Below the pieces are notes generated by a model that searched no databases, was not told the DNA's origin, and was given only the letters and a program-made list of their open reading frames with translations. Below are positions 24,554 to 32,650 of a stretch of DNA of 36,891 nt, in pieces. A program made the position numbers and the translations under genes. This DNA comes from Pontibacter qinzhouensis (GTDB lineage: Bacteria; Bacteroidota; Bacteroidia; Cytophagales; Hymenobacteraceae): NCBI RefSeq assembly GCF_008017455.1, contig NZ_VRTY01000065.1, forward strand, positions 1-36,891, written 5' to 3'. Position 1 is the first letter of the stretch, and the number at the start of each line of letters is the position of its first letter.

Positions 24554-25657
24554 TTAATTCTTTATTTCTACAATCTGCGTTTTGGCTAGTGTGGCGTTCC
24601 GGACAGATACCTGCTGGGCTACGGCCTGGGCTAACTCTTTGAAAACACCGGAAGCCGGAGAATCGTTCTGTAAAACGACAGGAGTTCCGGCATCTCCGCT
24701 TTCGCGGATGCTCTGCACCAGCGGAACCTGCCCTAACAAAGGCACATTATACTTGTCTGCCAACATCTGGCCACCTCCTTCACCAAAAATATAATATTTG
24801 TTCTCAGGTAGTTCGGCAGGTGTAAAATACGCCATATTCTCCACAATACCCAGCACCGGCACATTAATTTGTGGCTGCAGGAACATTTGCAGACCCTTAG
24901 TGGCATCGGCTAAGGCTACTTTCTGCGGCGTGGTAACAATAACGGCACCGGTTACCGGCAGCACCTGCACCATGGTCAGGTGAATGTCGGAAGTGCCTGG
25001 CGGCAAGTCTAATAGCAGGTAATCTAGCTCGCCCCACTCCACATCCGAAATAAACTGCTTCAGGGCAGAACTGGCCATCGGGCCACGCCAGATTACAGCA
25101 CTATCCGGGGGAGTCAGGAAACCGATAGACATCATTTTAATGCCAAATTTCTCTACCGGCACAATGTAATTTTTGCCATGATCGCCCTGTACCATGCCCG
25201 GCCTTATCTGCTCTGTGCCAAACATGGTAGGTATAGAGGGGCCGGAAATATCAGCATCGATCAGCCCGACTTTGGCACCAGACTGCGCCAGGGCAATGGC
25301 CAGGTTCGTAGTAACCGTAGATTTGCCTACGCCACCTTTGCCGGAAGCCACGGCTATAATGTTTTTAACGCCTTTCAGTACATCGCCGCTGCCGGTACGG
25401 CCAGAGGTAACGCGCGAGGTCATGTTAACAGTTACGTTAGCCTCTTTGTCGACCATGGTATGGATGGCGGTAATGCAGGCATTGCGTATCAGGTCTTTCA
25501 GCGGGCAGGCCGGTGTGGTCAGAATAACGGTGAAGCTAATGTTCTTGCCATCAACCTCCACCTGCTCTATCATGTTCAGGGTTACCAGATCTTTCCCCAG
25601 ATCGGGCTCCTCTACATAGCTGAGGGCTTTTAATATATCTTCTTTTGTAATAGCCAT
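24554..25657 (-). CDS. Mrp/ApbC-family iron-sulfur carrier P-loop ATPase
   Basis: A 367-residue protein. An N-terminal MIP18/DUF59 domain (1-80, with EEPDLGKDLVTLNMIEQVEV and TTPACPL) precedes a MinD-like ATPase with deviant Walker A GKGGVGKST (106-114), DADISGPSIP and LLLDLPPGTSD. The usual C-terminal CxxC that bridges a Fe-S cluster in E. coli ApbC is absent; the matching place reads VENMAYFTPAELPENKYYIF. This form appears common in Bacteroidota. It precedes the NifU-like gene by 4 bp, which does carry a CxxC. A good -7 box is found at 25689-25696. Confidence 0.93.
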   Translation of the reverse strand: MAITKEDILKALSYVEEPDLGKDLVTLNMIEQVEVDGKNISFTVILTTPACPLKDLIRNACITAIHTMVDKEANVTVNMTSRVTSGRTGSGDVLKGVKNIIAVASGKGGVGKSTVTTNLAIALAQSGAKVGLIDADISGPSIPTMFGTEQIRPGMVQGDHGKNYIVPVEKFGIKMMSIGFLTPPDSAVIWRGPMASSALKQFISDVEWGELDYLLLDLPPGTSDIHLTMVQVLPVTGAVIVTTPQKVALADATKGLQMFLQPQINVPVLGIVENMAYFTPAELPENKYYIFGEGGGQMLADKYNVPLLGQVPLVQSIRESGDAGTPVVLQNDSPASGVFKELAQAVAQQVSVRNATLAKTQIVEIKN

Positions 25658-25688
25658 ATTTTTTTGGATGACTTTCGAAATGTCGGTG

Positions 25689-25696
25689 CAAAGATA
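25689..25696 (-). promoter_or_regulatory. -7 promoter box for mrp-nfu
   Basis: The minus strand reads TATCTTTGCA, a close match to the Bacteroidota -7 box TAnnTTTG, 31 bp upstream of the mrp start. No clear -33 TTG was identified. Confidence 0.5.
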
Positions 25697-25847
25697 CGAA
25701 CAAAATCTCTGAAAGCATGACCCGAACCGCTTTTATGCCAGCTGCAGGATGTGATCTGGAAAAAGAAAAAGAATAAATAGTAGAGATGTGCTTGCAACCC
25801 TTTTCTGAGTTTAAGAATCTCATAAATAAAGACTTCCGACTTTAGCT

Positions 25848-26339
25848 ATGAAAAATCCGCCGGTGCTTTATCAGTTTAATGTATTTGCGCTTTTGCTTTG
25901 CATTGCGCTTGTAACCTCGTGCCTCGAAATGGGCGATCCGGAGCGCCAGCCTTCAGATCAGGTGTTAGGCAAGTGGTACCTGGTACGGGTGGAAGAACCT
26001 GTTAAAACAGTTGCCCCACCTACCGACAGTACCCGCATCTGGCTTGAGTTTGCAGGTGCAGGCGGTAGCCCGGAGCAGCAGACGGGTAAAGCGTATAGTG
26101 TGCGTGGCGAAAACCTGGTAAACCTGTATGCAGGTTCCGCTATCTTTAACGGAGCTGAAAAGTCCGGTCAAATGACCATTGGCAGCCTGGGCTCTACCAA
26201 GCGTGGCGGCCCGGCACTGCACACCGCCTTCGATGCCTATTACCTGCGCCTACTCGAAAAAGCCTCCTCATACACCATAAAAGATAATACCTTAATTATC
26301 AGGGCTCAGAACCAGGAAATGCTTCTGTTTGTAAGGTAA
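25848..26339 (+). CDS. META/HslJ-like domain lipoprotein
   Basis: A 163-residue protein with a lipoprotein signal (ALVTSC, lipidated Cys near residue 25). The mature part resembles a META/DUF306 domain: VLGKWYLVRVEEP at the start, the central MTIGSLGSTKRGGPAL, and AYYLRLLEKASSYTIKDNTLII then the closing NQEMLLFVR. META-domain proteins such as HslJ are envelope proteins linked to stress or drug tolerance, but their biochemical role is not known. It is divergently transcribed from mrp and lies 228 bp before dnaG. The family call is based on the pattern only. Confidence 0.65.
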   Translation: MKNPPVLYQFNVFALLLCIALVTSCLEMGDPERQPSDQVLGKWYLVRVEEPVKTVAPPTDSTRIWLEFAGAGGSPEQQTGKAYSVRGENLVNLYAGSAIFNGAEKSGQMTIGSLGSTKRGGPALHTAFDAYYLRLLEKASSYTIKDNTLIIRAQNQEMLLFVR

Positions 26340-26426
26340 AGCCGAAGTTTTGCTAGCACTAGAAGTAAGTTCTAATCTTTTAGCAACCGTAAAACCTCAA
26401 ATCAGAAAAAACGACATTACGGATCA

Positions 26427-26484
26427 ACCCTTGAGCTAAAATGGAGGTTTTTTTGTCGGAAGGCCATTTTCATTAGAAGAATTT
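26427..26484 (+). repeat. Intergenic repeat, copy 10
   Basis: Single copy between the META lipoprotein and dnaG: ACCCTTGAGCTAAAA, then TTGTCGGAAGGCC and ATTAGAAGAATTT. The hairpin has one G/A mismatch and two U.G pairs. The GAGGTTTT at 26444-26451 inside it pairs with AAAACCTC at 26391-26398, an 8-bp stem with a large loop and a T-run, so this copy may double as a terminator. Confidence 0.8.
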
Positions 26485-26537
26485 AGCTGCCACAATTTCC
26501 CTCCACCAAAATTCAGAATTAATTAGCCGGCATCTGT

Positions 26538-26545
26538 TATCTTTG
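26538..26545 (+). promoter_or_regulatory. -7 promoter box for dnaG
   Basis: TATCTTTG matches TAnnTTTG, 22 bp before the dnaG start codon and just downstream of repeat copy 10. No clear -33 box was found. Confidence 0.5.
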
Positions 26546-26567
26546 TCATCCTGCTAAGGAAAAAGAT

Positions 26568-28484
26568 ATGTCCCTGATCCCGAAAGAAACAGTTGACCAG
26601 ATTATGGCCCGCGCCGACATTGTGGAGGTGGTGGGCGATTTTGTGTCGCTCAAGAAAAAGGGGCAGAACATGTGGGCGTGTTGCCCCTTTCACCACGAAA
26701 AATCTCCATCTTTCTCGGTTTCGCCGGCAAAAGGCATTTACAAGTGCTTTGGCTGCGGCAAGGCTGGTAACCCGGTGCAGTTTATAATGGATGTGGAAGG
26801 CACCAGCTTTCCGGAGGCGCTCAAGTACCTGGCCAAAAAGTACAGCATCGAGATTCCGGAAGAAACCGCCTCACCGGAAAGCAACCGCGAGCAGAACGAG
26901 CGCGACAGTCAGTTCATCATCACTGATTTTGCCAACAAGCATTTTCAGCAAAATCTTCATTCGCACGAGCAGGGCAACATCGGGCAAGCTTACCTGAAAG
27001 AACGCGGGCTTTCGGCTGCCATCATAAAAAAGTTTGAGCTGGGTTACAGCCTCGATGCCTGGTCCGACCTGACCGATGCCGCCCTGAAAGCCGGTTTTAA
27101 GCAACAATACCTAGAGGCGACCGGCCTTGCCATTGTGAAAGACGATAAGCGGTATGACCGTTTCAGAGGGCGTGTTATGTTCCCGATACATAACGTGTCG
27201 GGGCGTGTGGTGGGTTTTGGTGCCCGCACGCTCAAGTCTAACGACAAGAAAAGCCCTAAATACCTCAACTCGCCAGAGTCGGAGATTTACCACAAGAGCA
27301 ATGTGCTCTACGGGCTTTACCAGGCGCGGCAGGCCATGCGCATGCAGGACATGTGCTACCTGGTGGAGGGCTACCTCGATGTACTCTCGCTGCACCAGGG
27401 CGGCATCGATAACGTGGTGGCCTCATCCGGAACCTCGCTCACCGATGGTCAGATTAAACTGATTGGTCGCTACACGCAGCACATTACGGTATTGTACGAT
27501 GGCGATGCAGCCGGTATAAAGGCCTCGCTCCGTGGCATCGACCTGATTCTGGAGAATGGGCTGAACGTGAACGTGGTGACTTTTCCGGAAGGAGAGGACC
27601 CTGACTCTTATATACACAAGGTTGGCGACACCGCTTTTAAAGGCTATGTACAGCAGCAGGCGCAGGACTTTATCTCGTTTAAAGCCAGCCTCTATGCCGC
27701 CGACACCAAAGACAACCCGGTTAAAAAAGCCGAAGCCATCCGCGAGATTGTAAGCTCTATCGCCAAAATTCCAGATTCGATTAAAAGGTCGGTGTTCTTC
27801 AGGAGCTGCAGTCTTATTTTTGATATAGATGAGCAGGTGCTCGTGTCGGAGTACAACAAAATGCAGCTCCAGGACCGGCAGCAGCCGCAGCCAAAGCCGA
27901 ACACTTCGTTTGGCCAGCAGGCACCCTTGCCAGCAGAGCCGGAACCAGAAGAAGAGGAGTCTGATACAGATGTGCTCAAACGCTACGAACGCGAAATTGT
28001 GCGCATGCTGCTCAACTACCCCGACCGCGTGCTGGAAGAAGGCATAACTACCTGCCAGTATATGCTGGAGCAGCTCGAGGATGTAGAATTCCGGACCCCG
28101 CTTTATGCCCGCCTGATGGAGCTGGTGAAGGAGAAGTTGTGCGAAGAAAAGATTCCGGTTGCCGAAGACTTTATTAATTACCCCGATCAGGAAATAAGGG
28201 CAGAGGCGATCGGCCTGTTGTCGGAGCAGCATGAGCTGAGCCACAACTGGGCCACCCATCAGATTTTTGTGCCGCATGAGTCGGACCTGCTGCCGTATGG
28301 TGCGGAGCGTGCCGTGCTTCGCCTGAAATGGCGCAACGTGCAACTGCTCATAAAAACAGAAATGGAAAAGCTGCGCCTCGTAACAGACCCTGATGAGCAA
28401 ATCAGGCAGCTTACTACTATCCGATCTCTTAAAACGTTCGAAAATCAGCTGGCCGAAATGCTCGGCATTGTCGTTAACAGGTAG
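26568..28484 (+). CDS. dnaG: DNA primase DnaG
   Basis: A 638-residue primase of standard length. The N-terminal CHC2 zinc ribbon is complete (Cys39, His42, Cys60, Cys63 in CCPFHHEKSPSFS and IYKCFGCGKAG). The catalytic core has the RFRGRVMFPIHN motif, then a Toprim fold with YLVEGYLDVLSLH and VLYDGDAAG. The C-terminal part after about residue 430 has a Gln/Pro-rich linker (QDRQQPQPKP) followed by a helical helicase-binding region. It makes RNA primers for lagging-strand replication. It stands alone, not in the rpsU-dnaG-rpoD arrangement of enterobacteria. Confidence 0.98.
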   Translation: MSLIPKETVDQIMARADIVEVVGDFVSLKKKGQNMWACCPFHHEKSPSFSVSPAKGIYKCFGCGKAGNPVQFIMDVEGTSFPEALKYLAKKYSIEIPEETASPESNREQNERDSQFIITDFANKHFQQNLHSHEQGNIGQAYLKERGLSAAIIKKFELGYSLDAWSDLTDAALKAGFKQQYLEATGLAIVKDDKRYDRFRGRVMFPIHNVSGRVVGFGARTLKSNDKKSPKYLNSPESEIYHKSNVLYGLYQARQAMRMQDMCYLVEGYLDVLSLHQGGIDNVVASSGTSLTDGQIKLIGRYTQHITVLYDGDAAGIKASLRGIDLILENGLNVNVVTFPEGEDPDSYIHKVGDTAFKGYVQQQAQDFISFKASLYAADTKDNPVKKAEAIREIVSSIAKIPDSIKRSVFFRSCSLIFDIDEQVLVSEYNKMQLQDRQQPQPKPNTSFGQQAPLPAEPEPEEEESDTDVLKRYEREIVRMLLNYPDRVLEEGITTCQYMLEQLEDVEFRTPLYARLMELVKEKLCEEKIPVAEDFINYPDQEIRAEAIGLLSEQHELSHNWATHQIFVPHESDLLPYGAERAVLRLKWRNVQLLIKTEMEKLRLVTDPDEQIRQLTTIRSLKTFENQLAEMLGIVVNR

Positions 28485-28627
28485 TGTAAAGCCTTCTGCC
28501 ACTGCCCAATTGTTCAGTCTGAACACTACCCTTGCAACTTTTTTCCGGTAAACACAGATGAGGGTGGCTTGGTACTCGTGTTTCACCTTGAGGTTCTAAT
28601 GTGCATACAAATAAAACAGTTAGGTAG

Positions 28628-28685
28628 ACCCTTGGCTAAAATGTATTAAAATTTCTTCGGAAGACCATTTTCATTAGAATAATTA
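28628..28685 (+). repeat. Intergenic repeat, copy 11
   Basis: Single copy: ACCCTTGGCTAAAA, then AAAATTTCTTCGGAAGACC and ATTTTCATTAGAATAATT. The outer hairpin pair is changed from C-G to T-A on both sides (TCTT/AAGA), a compensatory change. Confidence 0.9.
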
Positions 28686-29000
28686 CACCTCCATTCAACA
28701 AAAGTTAAAGCAATGTACTTAGCCGGAAACAAAACTAATGGCTTAGATGGAAATAGGGTTTAACTAAATTTTTTGGTAGGTTTAGAGACTGGTCAGTGCA
28801 AAATTATTTCTAAATGAATAAGGTATTCATATTTAAATAATTCTATTCTTGTCTGACTTTATTAGACTACGTAATTAGCGGTTGCGACCTCAGCAAGCAG
28901 CCACTCCTGAAAGGAAAGAGTTGGATGAAAAACCAAGCAATTTATTTTTCAGGATGTTAATTTTCTGGTTCTTCTGATAATGTTTAATGTCGCAACATTT

Positions 29001-29015
29001 TATGTAATCGATTGC
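29001..29015 (+). promoter_or_regulatory. Operator-like site 1 (TATGTAATCGATTGC)
   Basis: Near-palindromic site with central AATCGATT and outer G...C pairing (GTAATCGATTGC). The layout, with a central CG, resembles LacI-family operators. An exact 15-bp copy lies 201 bp downstream. Confidence 0.5.
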
Positions 29016-29201
29016 TCACCACTGCGTAACGATTTGCCATATAAATTGCCAATATGGGAAAAATCAGCACGAAAGTAAGAATCCAGAACTTAGAGATAAT
29101 TAAATATAGTGAAATGTTAATATATGTGTTTTTCAACAAAAAAATCTGTTTTTAAAAATATATAAAGAACAATCGTTTGTTAATTGTTAAAAAATATTTA
29201 A

Positions 29202-29216
29202 TATGTAATCGATTGC
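29202..29216 (+). promoter_or_regulatory. Operator-like site 2 (TATGTAATCGATTGC)
   Basis: Identical to the site at 29001-29015 and located 124 bp before the regulator start. The 201-bp spacing is close to 19 helical turns, which would favour looping between proteins bound at both sites. Confidence 0.5.
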
Positions 29217-29340
29217 GCAAAAGGCGCTTGATGATGGCATAAAGGTTACATCAGGTAGGTTGGTTTTTATATGTGGTAAAACGCCTTTTCTGCTGCAAGC
29301 TGTAATTAATAGTGTGTTTAATTAAACGTATTCTTTTCCC

Positions 29341-30357
29341 ATGGAACTATTGGACCGGATTGAGGAGGCATCAGCGACTCCAAAGTACTTACAGGTGGTA
29401 AATGCAATTATCGCAGACATCGAGGCAGGGGTTTTGAAACGTGGTCATCGCATACCTTCTATTAACGAGACCAGCGAAATGTATTACCTCTCGCGAGACA
29501 CTATTGAGAAAGCCTATAAGGTGTTGCGCAAGCGTGGTGTCATTAGCTCCGTTAAAGGCAAAGGCTGCTACATTAGCCATACTTTTGCATCAGACAAGAT
29601 ACGGGTGCTGTTGCTCTTTAATAAACTGAGTGCCTACAAAAAAACAGTATATTACTCGTTGCTCAAAAGCCTGGGCGAAGATGCCGTTGTCGATCTTCAA
29701 ATTCACCATTACGACGGCAAAATCTGTCAGAACTTTATCCAGGAGAGTTTAGGCAAGTACCAGTATTACGTTATTATGCCGCATTTTTATGCCAACGTAG
29801 AAGTGGCCATGCAAACCATTGATTTGATTCCGCCTGAAAAACTGCTGCTCCTCGACAAGAACATAGAATCTTATGCAGGCGATTGTGCCGCCATTTACCA
29901 GGATTTTGAACGCGACATACGGGCAGCACTGCACTCAGGCAGAGACTTGCTGGCTAAATACAACAAACTGCTGCTGGTGTACCCCAAAGAGGTTTCGTAC
30001 CCGATTGAGATCGTAAAAGGCTTTCGCCACTTCTGTCGCGAAACCAACTTCGACCATGCCATTGTTAGCAGCATTAAAGAAGAACCACTGGCAGCAAAAA
30101 CAGCCTACATCGTGCTCGAAGAATCTGACCTGGCCGACCTGATTACCCAGAGCCGCTCGCTTGGTCTGCAGCTTGGAAAAGACGTTGGACTGATTTCGTA
30201 CAACGATACGCCACTTAAAAAAATTCTGGACAATGGTATTACCGTTATTTCCACTGACCATGAGAAAATGGGTGGAACAGCGGCTTATCTTATGAAGCAC
30301 AAGTTACGAGAGAGAATTCATAACCCGTTTACCCTAATCAGACGCAACTCCTTATAA
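29341..30357 (+). CDS. GntR-type regulator with LacI-like effector domain
   Basis: A 338-residue protein. Residues about 14-80 are a GntR winged helix-turn-helix (PKYLQVVNAIIADIEAGVLK, RIPSINETSEMYYLSRDTIE and KGKGCYIS). Residues about 88-330 resemble the periplasmic-binding-protein-like effector domain of LacI/GalR regulators (IRVLLLFNKLSAYKKTVYYS, VGLISYNDTPLKKIL, ISTDHEKMG). This GntR/LacI hybrid type is common in Bacteroidota and often controls sugar genes, such as fucose in B. thetaiotaomicron. No sugar gene is adjacent, so the target is unknown. It appears monocistronic, with a terminator at 30400-30434, and two operator-like sites lie upstream. Confidence 0.88.
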   Translation: MELLDRIEEASATPKYLQVVNAIIADIEAGVLKRGHRIPSINETSEMYYLSRDTIEKAYKVLRKRGVISSVKGKGCYISHTFASDKIRVLLLFNKLSAYKKTVYYSLLKSLGEDAVVDLQIHHYDGKICQNFIQESLGKYQYYVIMPHFYANVEVAMQTIDLIPPEKLLLLDKNIESYAGDCAAIYQDFERDIRAALHSGRDLLAKYNKLLLVYPKEVSYPIEIVKGFRHFCRETNFDHAIVSSIKEEPLAAKTAYIVLEESDLADLITQSRSLGLQLGKDVGLISYNDTPLKKILDNGITVISTDHEKMGGTAAYLMKHKLRERIHNPFTLIRRNSL

Positions 30358-30399
30358 TATATGGTATACTAATACTCCTTTTATCTATTAAATCTTTTA

Positions 30400-30434
30400 G
30401 CAGAGAGAGCGGCAGAACCTGTTGCTCTCTCTGC
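30400..30434 (+). terminator. Hairpin terminator of the GntR-type regulator
   Basis: Perfect 11-bp arms GCAGAGAGAGC and GCTCTCTCTGC with a 13-nt loop, followed by ATTTAG. The T-run is poor, so termination strength is uncertain. Confidence 0.6.
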
Positions 30435-30748
30435 ATTTAGTAACCTGCTCCGCATGCACGCTCTCAGGTTCTAAATAGTCCGGCCAAACTGCAGTGGGCT
30501 TAGCAGGAGAGAGGTCGGTCGGTTAATAAAAACAAAGATTAAAGTACTCTGTTTAAACAATTTAATGATTTTAAAATAGGATTATGGAAGTAAGTAAAAG
30601 TATTAACTTCTTGTATTTCAATATATTTAACGAAAAGTAGCTCTTTTAATAAACAACTTACATTTATTACGTACATACAAGTTGCAAACACAAACTTTTT
30701 GATGCCGGTTTAATTGCTGTAGCAACAAAATGTATGAGATATTATCTG

Positions 30749-30756
30749 TATATTTG
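30749..30756 (+). promoter_or_regulatory. -7 promoter box for the desaturase
   Basis: TATATTTG fits TAnnTTTG, 26 bp before the start codon of the desaturase gene. No clear -33 TTG at the right distance. Confidence 0.4.
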
Positions 30757-30782
30757 ATTTTTTTAAAATAACACCTGGTAAC

Positions 30783-31760
30783 ATGATTACAACTATTTCC
30801 TCCCGTATTGAAGTAATGAAATGGATGGAAGACTTCGTTGCAGAAAAGTACAACGAGTTGATCAAGTCGGTAGAAGATAGTTGGCAACCTGCTGATCTTT
30901 TACCTGATTCACGTTTCGAAACTTTCTTTGAGGAAGTAAAGAACCTACGGGAACGAGCACGCGACTTATCTTATGACCTGCTGGCTGTATTGGTAGGTGA
31001 TACGATAACAGAAGAGGCTTTGCCAACATACGAAAGCTGGCTAATGAAAATTGATGGCTTGTCGCAACATCCCGACAGCCCCTGGATGCGTTGGAACAGA
31101 AGCTGGACTGCTGAAGAAAACCGCCACGGAGATGCACTTAACAGGTATCTTTTCTTGAGTGGCCGCATAAACATGCGCGAAATGGAAGCCTCTACGCAAT
31201 ATCTTATCGCCGATGGCTTTGATCTGCAGACAGACAACGACCCTTACCGCAGCTTTGTTTATACCAGCTACCAGGAAACAGCTACCAATATTTCGCACCG
31301 TCGTGTGGCACAGATCGCTAAAAAACAAGGCGACCTGATGTTAGCAAAACTCTGTGGGCACGTGGCGGCCGATGAGGCACGCCATGCCAAGGCCTATAAA
31401 TCGTTTGTAGGCAAAATATTTGAGGCCGATCCAAACGAAATGATGCTTGCCTTTGAAGACATGATGCGCAAGAAAATTGTAATGCCAGCCCACTACATGC
31501 GTGAGCTTGGAGTAGAAATAGGCAAGACCTTCGGGCATTTTACAGATGCTGCGCAGCGCATTGGTGTGTACACTGCCCACGACTATACCGAAATTTTAGA
31601 AGACCTGCTGGTTGACTGGAAAATAGATACTGTAACAGGACTGAATGAGGCTGGCGAACGTGCCCGCGATTATGTTATGGCCCTGCCAAACAGACTTAAA
31701 AGAGTAGCGGAGCGTATGAAAGCCCCTAGCCTGGAGTATAAATTCCGCTGGATAGACTAA
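30783..31760 (+). CDS. Acyl-ACP desaturase (ferritin-like di-iron)
   Basis: A 325-residue soluble protein of the plant-type stearoyl-ACP desaturase family (FA_desaturase_2). The di-iron ligands are visible: EENRHG (111-116) and DEARH (197-201), with Glu in YQETATNISH (165). The signature WTAEENRHGDALNRYLFLSG is nearly that of plant and mycobacterial members. It puts a cis double bond into an acyl chain bound to ACP, using O2 and reduced ferredoxin, and so adjusts membrane fluidity. The gene has its own -7 box and is ended by a strong two-way terminator. Confidence 0.93.
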   Translation: MITTISSRIEVMKWMEDFVAEKYNELIKSVEDSWQPADLLPDSRFETFFEEVKNLRERARDLSYDLLAVLVGDTITEEALPTYESWLMKIDGLSQHPDSPWMRWNRSWTAEENRHGDALNRYLFLSGRINMREMEASTQYLIADGFDLQTDNDPYRSFVYTSYQETATNISHRRVAQIAKKQGDLMLAKLCGHVAADEARHAKAYKSFVGKIFEADPNEMMLAFEDMMRKKIVMPAHYMRELGVEIGKTFGHFTDAAQRIGVYTAHDYTEILEDLLVDWKIDTVTGLNEAGERARDYVMALPNRLKRVAERMKAPSLEYKFRWID

Positions 31761-31777
31761 TCAGACAAAAAATAAAT

Positions 31778-31821
31778 AAATCAAGAAAGCCTGCCACATT
31801 TGTAGCAGGCTTTCTTGATTT
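31778..31821. terminator. Bidirectional terminator
   Basis: Perfect 17-bp arms AAATCAAGAAAGCCTGC and its complement with a 10-nt loop, A-rich on one side and T-rich on the other. It sits between the converging desaturase and DUF427 genes and can serve both. Confidence 0.88.
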
Positions 31822-31849
31822 AATCAAATTCTAACTGTTTAATCCAGGT

Positions 31850-32131
31850 TTATTGTTTAATCACTATTCCTTTCCAAAAAGCAATGTGGTGTTTTATCTC
31901 TGATGCGGCTTCTTTTGGTTCCGGGTAATACCAGGCTGCATCTGTGTTCAGTTCTCCGTTGACCTTTACGTGATAGTAAGAAGCCTCTCCTTTCCAGGGG
32001 CAGTGGGTGTGTGTTTGGCTTTTTTCCAGATACTCCTGGTTTACACCATTTTCAGGAAAGTAATAATTTCCCTCTATTTTTATAGTGTCGTCGCTATCAG
32101 CAACAACAACATTATTCCAGATCGCTTTCAT
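31850..32131 (-). CDS. DUF427 family protein
   Basis: A 93-residue protein from the ATG at 32131 (MKAIWNNVVVADSDDT), the usual start for the family; an ATG at 32161 would add MKKENLRHKT and cannot be excluded. Diagnostic segments are FPENGVNQEYLEKSQTHTHC, then PWKGEASYYHVKV and AAWYYPEPKEAASEIKHHIA, then FWKG. DUF427 proteins are small beta-rich cytosolic proteins of unknown function. It stands alone and converges on the desaturase. Confidence 0.9.
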   Translation of the reverse strand: MKAIWNNVVVADSDDTIKIEGNYYFPENGVNQEYLEKSQTHTHCPWKGEASYYHVKVNGELNTDAAWYYPEPKEAASEIKHHIAFWKGIVIKQ

Positions 32132-32161
32132 AGTTTTGTGCCGTAAATTTTCTTTTTTCAT

Positions 32162-32650
32162 GATTATTGCTTAGTATTTACTATTCCGTTACCTAAAGGT
32201 TTGCTTTAGTATAAGCAGAACAGCTCCGGCAGGCGCGTGCACAGGCAGCAGATGCAAAGGTATTTAGGACGAAGTAAAACAAGTCTTGTAAAATAATTGT
32301 TTAAGTCAAAGGCCGCAGGTGCAGAACCGAAGCAACATACACTAGCCATTATAACCTGCGTTCTCGGTAGCAGAGCTATGTAATAGGAGCAAGCCGGAAG
32401 ACAACATGACCCTGCTGTGCATCATAGGGTACACGACATTAATTTTTTGATTGAACATGTGGAAAATTTAAATAAAATTAATGGGGAGTTGTGATGCGGC
32501 TCACGGCAGGTAATTAACATAGCCGTATAGTAAAATAGTGGGTTTTTCGACCAGAACAGAGTAAGTGCCCGGTAGGCAATACCAACTATCCTTTTTAGAG
32601 GGGCAGCTTTTTCTTCTGTTTGGTCTTATATTTTCAGCAGGAAATTAATT
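32162..32650. other. Divergent intergenic region
   Basis: A 489-bp gap between the divergent DUF427 and VWA genes; both promoters must lie here. No -7 consensus box, repeat copy or structured RNA was recognised, although the region around 32210-32440 is less AT-rich than other gaps. Confidence 0.45.

Larger units (their letters stand above)
28485..29340. other. Long AT-rich region with repeat and twin operator-like sites
   Basis: An 856-bp non-coding stretch between dnaG and the GntR-type regulator, the longest gene-free region in the window. It contains repeat copy 11, two identical 15-bp sites (29001-29015 and 29202-29216) and very AT-rich DNA between 29090 and 29210. No coding frame of note and no recognised riboswitch or tRNA was seen. 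Confidence 0.7.
30358..30782. other. Intergenic region upstream of the desaturase
   Basis: A 425-bp AT-rich gap with the regulator's terminator (30400-30434) and a -7 box for the desaturase at 30749-30756. Nothing else is recognised. Confidence 0.6.

Noticed and set aside
27423..28586. 387-codon open frame on the minus strand opposite dnaG
   Set aside because: Antisense shadow; only its first codons extend beyond dnaG and show no promoter or family match.
28870..29000. Riboswitch or other structured RNA before the GntR-type regulator
   Set aside because: No recognised riboswitch core or strong long-range pairing was found by eye; kept only as an unexplained leader.
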